Of a stretch of 33,695 nucleotides of DNA, positions 30,331 to 33,695 are shown in pieces (positions within the stretch are counted from its first letter, which is position 1; the number at the start of each line of letters is the position of its first letter). Source of the stretch: Candidatus Eiseniibacteriota bacterium (GTDB taxonomy: Bacteria > Eisenbacteria > RBG-16-71-46); contig JACRPT010000091.1 of the NCBI GenBank assembly GCA_016223045.1, forward strand, positions 1 to 33,695. Direction: 5' to 3'. Made by a program: the position numbers and the translations under genes. The notes under the pieces are model-generated. The model had not been told where the DNA came from, did not search any database, and was given only the letters and a program-made list of their open reading frames with translations.

Positions 30331-31098
30331 GTGAGCGAGCCGCCGCTCCGCGTCCGGGGCCTCACCCGCCGCTACGGCGAGCTGACCGCGGTGGACGGCC
30401 TGTCCCTCGAGGTGCGCGCGGGCGAGATCCTCGGCTTCCTCGGGCCCAACGGCGCGGGCAAGAGCACCACGCTCCGGGCCTGCGCCGGGCTGTTGCGGCC
30501 CGACGCGGGGGACATCCTGATCGCCGGGGCCTCGCTCGCCGCCGCGCCGCTGCGCGCCCGCGCGCTGATGGGCTTCGTGCCCGACCGCCCGTTCCTCTAC
30601 GAGCGGCTGAGCGCGCGCGAGTTCCTCGACTTCGTGGGCGCGCTCTACGGGCTCGCGCCCGACGCGTGCGCCGCGCGCGCCGCGGCGCTGCTCGCGCGGC
30701 TCGACCTGGTCGAGGCGGCCGACGACCTGATCGAGGGCTGCTCGCTCGGCATGCGGCAGAAGGTCTCGGTGGCGGCCGCGCTGCTCCACGACCCGCCGCT
30801 GGTGATGCTGGACGAGCCGCTCCAGGGGCTCGACCCGCGCGCGGCGCGGGCCCTCAAAGATCTGCTGCGCGAGCGCGCCGCGGGCGGCGGCGGCGTGCTG
30901 GTCTCGACCCACCTGCTCGACGTGGCCGAGCGGATGTGCGACCGCGTCGTGATCCTGCACCGCGGGCAGAAGGTGGCCGAGGGGAGCCTCGAAGAGCTGC
31001 GCGGCGCGAGCGGACTCGAGGCATCCGGGGCGCCCGCGACGCTCGAGGACGTGTTCCTCGAGCTGACCCGCGAGGAAGCGGCGGAAGGCGGACGATGA
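30331..31098 (+). CDS. ABC transporter ATP-binding protein
   Basis: A 255-residue ATPase. Walker A is GPNGAGKST (about residues 38-46), the Q-loop region reads GFVPDRPFLY with Asp in place of Gln, and the signature is CSLGMRQKV. Walker B is LVMLDEP, the D-loop is GLDPRAARAL and the H-loop is VSTHLLDVAE. The Asp or Glu at the Q-loop position is common in this exporter-like subgroup. It powers the permease encoded next, which overlaps it by ATGA. GTG 30331 is the start, in the last GTGA junction of the 56-bp repeat array, so translation may depend on re-initiation. The substrate is unknown. Confidence 0.93.
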   Translation: MSEPPLRVRGLTRRYGELTAVDGLSLEVRAGEILGFLGPNGAGKSTTLRACAGLLRPDAGDILIAGASLAAAPLRARALMGFVPDRPFLYERLSAREFLDFVGALYGLAPDACAARAAALLARLDLVEAADDLIEGCSLGMRQKVSVAAALLHDPPLVMLDEPLQGLDPRAARALKDLLRERAAGGGGVLVSTHLLDVAERMCDRVVILHRGQKVAEGSLEELRGASGLEASGAPATLEDVFLELTREEAAEGGR

Positions 31099-32705
31099 GG
31101 CTCGCCGGCGTGGCGCTCGGGCGCTGGCGGCTCGCGCGCAATCACCTGCTCTCGCGTCGCGGGCGAAGCCGCGGCAGGCGGAGCCCCGCGCTGCTGGTGC
31201 TGGCCCTCATGCTGGTGATGGCGGGACTCGTCGGCTCGGGCCTGGCCGCGCTGTTCACGCAACTCGCGCTGCACGGAGCTTCGGCGGCCGCGGCGGCCAT
31301 GGCGCTGGGGCTGCTGCTGGCGCTCGCGCTCCTCGCGCTGCTAGTCTTCGACCTCCACGAGGCCGTGGCGACCCTGCTGCTCGACTCCGACCTCGAGCTG
31401 TTGCGCCGCGCACCGCTCTCCCCCGCGGCGCTGCTCGGGCTCAAGCTGCTCGACGCGCTGCCGCGCACCGCGACCCCGCTGCTGGTGCTGGGGCTCCCGG
31501 CGGTGGCGGGCTACGCTTCGGCCTATCCGTTGCCCGGCTGGGCGTGGCTCCTGCTGCCGCCCGTGTTCCTGACGCTGTGGGCGATCCCGCTCGGCCTGGG
31601 CGTGGCCGCGGCCATGCACCTGCTGCGCCTGGTCCCGGCACGCCGCGCGCGCGAGGCGCTGGCCCTGTTCTCGACGCTCACGCTCACGCTGATCTGGGTC
31701 GCGAACGCCTTCCTGCTGCCGCGGCTCACCGATCCGGCCGAGGGCCTTCCCCGCGCCGCCTATGCCGCGCTCACGACCGCCCCTGCGGCCGCCGCCTGGT
31801 CACCCGCCCACTGGGCGGCGCGCGGCTTCGGCGCGGCCGCGGCGGGCGATCCCGCCGGCGCGGCGCGGCACCTCGCCCCGCTCCTGCTCGCCGCGCTGCT
31901 CTCGCTGGCGCTCGCGGCCTGGAGCGCCGGCCGCCAGCTCGAGGGCGCGCAGGCCCGACTCGCCGCGCGGGTGGGGGGCCGCCCGGCGCGCGGCCGCCGG
32001 CCCGCGATCCGCCGCCGCCGGCCTTCGCTGCTCCGCGCCACGCTGGCACGGGACGCCCGGCTCTTCACGCGGGACTGGACCGTGCTCGGCGACGTGCTCA
32101 CGGCCGCCGCGCTCTGGACCCTGCTGCCGCTGGTCAGCGCCCCGCTCCATCACACGCCGGGCCCCACCCTCGCCCGCACCATGCTGCTCGCGCTCACCGT
32201 GGGGCTGGGCTACGAGGTGGCGGCGCGCTCGGTGCCGTTCGAGCGCGACGGGCTGGCGTGGGTCCGGCTGGCGCCCGTCCCGCCCGGGCGCTGGCTGGCG
32301 GCGAAGCTAACAGCCACGGCCGCGATCGCCCTGCCCGTCCTGGCGGTAGTGACGGCGAGCCTGGTCTTCGGCTTCCGCCTCCCTCCCGGCGAGACCCTGG
32401 CCATCCTCGCGCTGGTGCTGCCGGCCCTCGGGCTCTCGCTCTGCCTGGGGCTCTGGACCGGGGTCGCGTTCGGGGACCCGCACTGGACGAACCCTCGTGC
32501 CACGTTGTCACTTGCCGGCCGGCTGCTGGCCACCGGCCTGCTGGTCGCACAGGCCACAGGCTGGCTCGTGCTCGCCCGGCTCGCTCCAGCCGGCTCCTTC
32601 GAAGGCCTCCGCCTCGGGCTTCCCCTGGTCCTCGCGGCCGCCGTCTCCGTAGTCCCACTGAGGGCCGCGGCTGCACGTCTGTCCACGCGCGAGTGGTGTC
32701 ACTAA
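31095..32705 (+). CDS. ABC-2-type transporter permease
   Basis: A 536-residue membrane protein with about a dozen hydrophobic segments in two similar halves. The first starts near residue 34 (PALLVLALMLVMAGLVGSGLAALF) and the second near 325. A basic loop (RRPAIRRRRPSLLRATLARD) separates them. Segments such as DLELLRRAPLSPAALLGLKLLDALPR and FERDGLAWVRLAPVPPGRWLAAK occur at matching places in the halves, as in two-module permeases where each half has a membrane-edge coupling helix. It forms an exporter-like complex with the preceding ATPase. ATG 31095 overlaps that gene by four bases. No substrate can be assigned. Confidence 0.85.
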   Translation: MRLAGVALGRWRLARNHLLSRRGRSRGRRSPALLVLALMLVMAGLVGSGLAALFTQLALHGASAAAAAMALGLLLALALLALLVFDLHEAVATLLLDSDLELLRRAPLSPAALLGLKLLDALPRTATPLLVLGLPAVAGYASAYPLPGWAWLLLPPVFLTLWAIPLGLGVAAAMHLLRLVPARRAREALALFSTLTLTLIWVANAFLLPRLTDPAEGLPRAAYAALTTAPAAAAWSPAHWAARGFGAAAAGDPAGAARHLAPLLLAALLSLALAAWSAGRQLEGAQARLAARVGGRPARGRRPAIRRRRPSLLRATLARDARLFTRDWTVLGDVLTAAALWTLLPLVSAPLHHTPGPTLARTMLLALTVGLGYEVAARSVPFERDGLAWVRLAPVPPGRWLAAKLTATAAIALPVLAVVTASLVFGFRLPPGETLAILALVLPALGLSLCLGLWTGVAFGDPHWTNPRATLSLAGRLLATGLLVAQATGWLVLARLAPAGSFEGLRLGLPLVLAAAVSVVPLRAAAARLSTREWCH

Positions 32706-32754
32706 ACTCTTCCACCTCAGTGACAAGCGGGCGCGCCTGTCTCCTACTTGAGTC

Positions 32755-32782
32755 TTGATTCCGTGGTGGGCGGGCCTATAAT
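32755..32782 (+). promoter_or_regulatory. Strong sigma70-type promoter of the terminal secreted-protein gene
   Basis: TTGATT (32755-32760) and a perfect TATAAT (32777-32782) are separated by 16 bp in an otherwise GC-rich area. Transcription would start near 32789, leaving a leader of about 210 bases. The leader has a GGGACC/GGTCCC inverted repeat (32878-32883, 32899-32904) but matches no riboswitch I know. Confidence 0.78.
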
Positions 32783-32999
32783 CCGAGCCGTTCCGCCGGG
32801 GCTGTCGGACCACCCGGCGACTTCATGGTCGCACTTGCGTCCCCGCTTTCGCACGAGGACGCGCCCTCCATCTTTTCGGGACCCCCAACCGGATCCCCGG
32901 TCCCAGAAAGGCGGCCCGCAGCGCTTCCGACGGCTAGCCCCGTCACTTCCTGAGATCACACACTGCGTGCACCACTTCTGCACCTCGAGGAGGTGGCTG

Positions 33000-33692
33000 A
33001 TGAAGCGTAAGGTCTTGCTACTTCTCTTCGCCCTGTCTATCGCAGTCACAGCGCCCGCGCTCGCGCAGACCGATGTCTTCCTGCTCGGTTTCACCGGCTT
33101 CGACTACGAGAATCCCAATCTCGACACCGGGAACTACCTGCAGGTCGGCGACGGGTACAAGGCGCTCGGCTTCGTTACGAGCTTCGGCCCGTACCTGGCG
33201 CCCTACGTGGACCCCGGGGTCAACGAGTACACGCTCTACTTCTACGACCTCACGGTCGCCACGCGCTTCTTCGCGGGGGGCGTGCTCGAGGTCACGTTCG
33301 ACAACAACGGACGCGGGCGCTACTTCGAAGACAGCCGCACCTCGGGCACGCCCGCGGTCTACGGGACCAATCCCCCCAACGCCTCGGCGCCGTCCACGTT
33401 CACCGACGGCACGCTGGCGCTCGGCGGGCGGATCGACAACTTCGCACTGATCTACGACTTCAACCTCGACCAGGGCAACTTCCAGGGGAACATGACCCTC
33501 GACGAGGGCGTGGACCTGATCTACATCCCATCTGGCCAGCGCGCGGGGTGGACACTCGGCGGTCTCGCCGGCCGTCCCAACGCGACCGTGCCGCAGGGTT
33601 ACGACAACCAGATCTCGGGCGAGTGCCGGATCCCCGGCCCGACGCCCACGACCCACGCGACCTGGGGCGCCCTCAAGGCGCTCTACCGCTGA
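33000..33692 (+). CDS. Secreted beta-rich protein of unknown function
   Basis: This 230-residue protein has a textbook signal peptide (KRK, then VLLLLFALSIAVTAPALAQ, cleaved after AQ). The mature part alternates aromatic and hydrophobic residues in strand-like phrases (NEYTLYFYDLTVATRF, VLEVTFDNNGRGRYFED, NFALIYDFNLDQGNFQG, VDLIYIPSGQ), with a single Cys near the end (SGECRIPG). I do not recognise a family. Length, signal peptide and beta pattern fit an extracellular or periplasmic structural or binding protein. GAGGAGGTG precedes the ATG at good spacing. A strong promoter and a roughly 210-base leader suggest high expression. The stop is three bases from the window end. Confidence 0.8.
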   Translation: MKRKVLLLLFALSIAVTAPALAQTDVFLLGFTGFDYENPNLDTGNYLQVGDGYKALGFVTSFGPYLAPYVDPGVNEYTLYFYDLTVATRFFAGGVLEVTFDNNGRGRYFEDSRTSGTPAVYGTNPPNASAPSTFTDGTLALGGRIDNFALIYDFNLDQGNFQGNMTLDEGVDLIYIPSGQRAGWTLGGLAGRPNATVPQGYDNQISGECRIPGPTPTTHATWGALKALYR

Positions 33693-33695
33693 CCT

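Noticed and set aside
27346-30960. Single 1204-codon minus-strand frame covering kinase, esterase and ABC regions
   Set aside because: Only the part up to 28938 is the kinase. The rest is antisense to well-supported plus-strand genes.
32878-32904. Inverted repeat GGGACC/GGTCCC in the leader of the last gene as a riboswitch
   Set aside because: Only a 6-bp stem with a long loop, and no known riboswitch core is visible. It is kept only as a note under the promoter.
1-33695. CRISPR arrays, rRNA or tRNA genes and intact insertion sequences
   Set aside because: I read for spaced direct repeats, conserved rRNA stretches and tRNA T-loop signatures on both strands and found none. The only mobile-type gene is the lone Y1 protein.

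Overview
High-GC bacterial chromosome (about 70% G+C by eye) with the conserved gene neighbourhood usually found close to the replication origin. On the minus strand, in transcription order, are rpmH, rnpA, yidD, yidC, jag, mnmE, mnmG, rsmG, parA, parB and a bactofilin, with two parS sites. The lexA operator has the form TGCAC-N4-GTGCA, the LexA box type reported for Fibrobacter succinogenes. Together with a TonB-type outer-membrane receptor and a bactofilin, this suggests an uncultured Gram-negative lineage of the FCB group, such as Candidatus Eisenbacteria or a relative. That placement is inference. dnaA and recognisable DnaA-box clusters are absent.

Layout. 258-2906 (+): a small secreted protein and a TonB-dependent receptor whose plug domain is interrupted by a deletion plus frameshift. 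3046-4861 (+): a terminator, a gene-poor stretch, lexA with its operator in the promoter spacer, then a lone IS200-like HUH/Y1 transposase-type gene with a near-perfect second LexA box. 4954-7852 (-): EamA-type exporter, double aspartyl-protease/PDZ protein and bactofilin. 7988-19371 (-): the origin-type block. Several of its housekeeping proteins carry unusual Arg/Gly/Ala-rich expansions: in-frame 96-bp repeats in rsmG, an 81-bp duplication of the FAD-binding motif in mnmG, a loop insertion in mnmE and a roughly 200-residue linker in jag.

19662-24035 (+): a HEAT-repeat protein translationally coupled to a degenerate HD-GYP protein, then a membrane PAS protein with a Cys-rich tail. 24198-24844 (+): what looks like a decayed defence patch, with a restriction-helicase tail fragment, an intact MntA-type nucleotidyltransferase and a truncated HepT toxin. 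24900-27101 (-): a compact sulfide/persulfide operon made of an ArsR-rhodanese fusion regulator, a DsrE-family protein and an SQR-like flavoprotein, with a promoter and a candidate operator. 27346-28938 (-): a GAF histidine kinase without a response regulator beside it. 29197-32705 (+): an esterase, then three 56-bp tandem repeats that form a chain of GTGA stop/start overlaps leading into an ABC ATPase and its permease. 33000-33692 (+): a secreted protein of unknown function behind a strong sigma70-type promoter.

The parts most worth following are the Fibrobacter-type SOS operators at lexA and the transposase-like gene, the 56-bp stop/start repeat chain, the intragenic duplications in mnmG and rsmG, and the ArsR-rhodanese operon.
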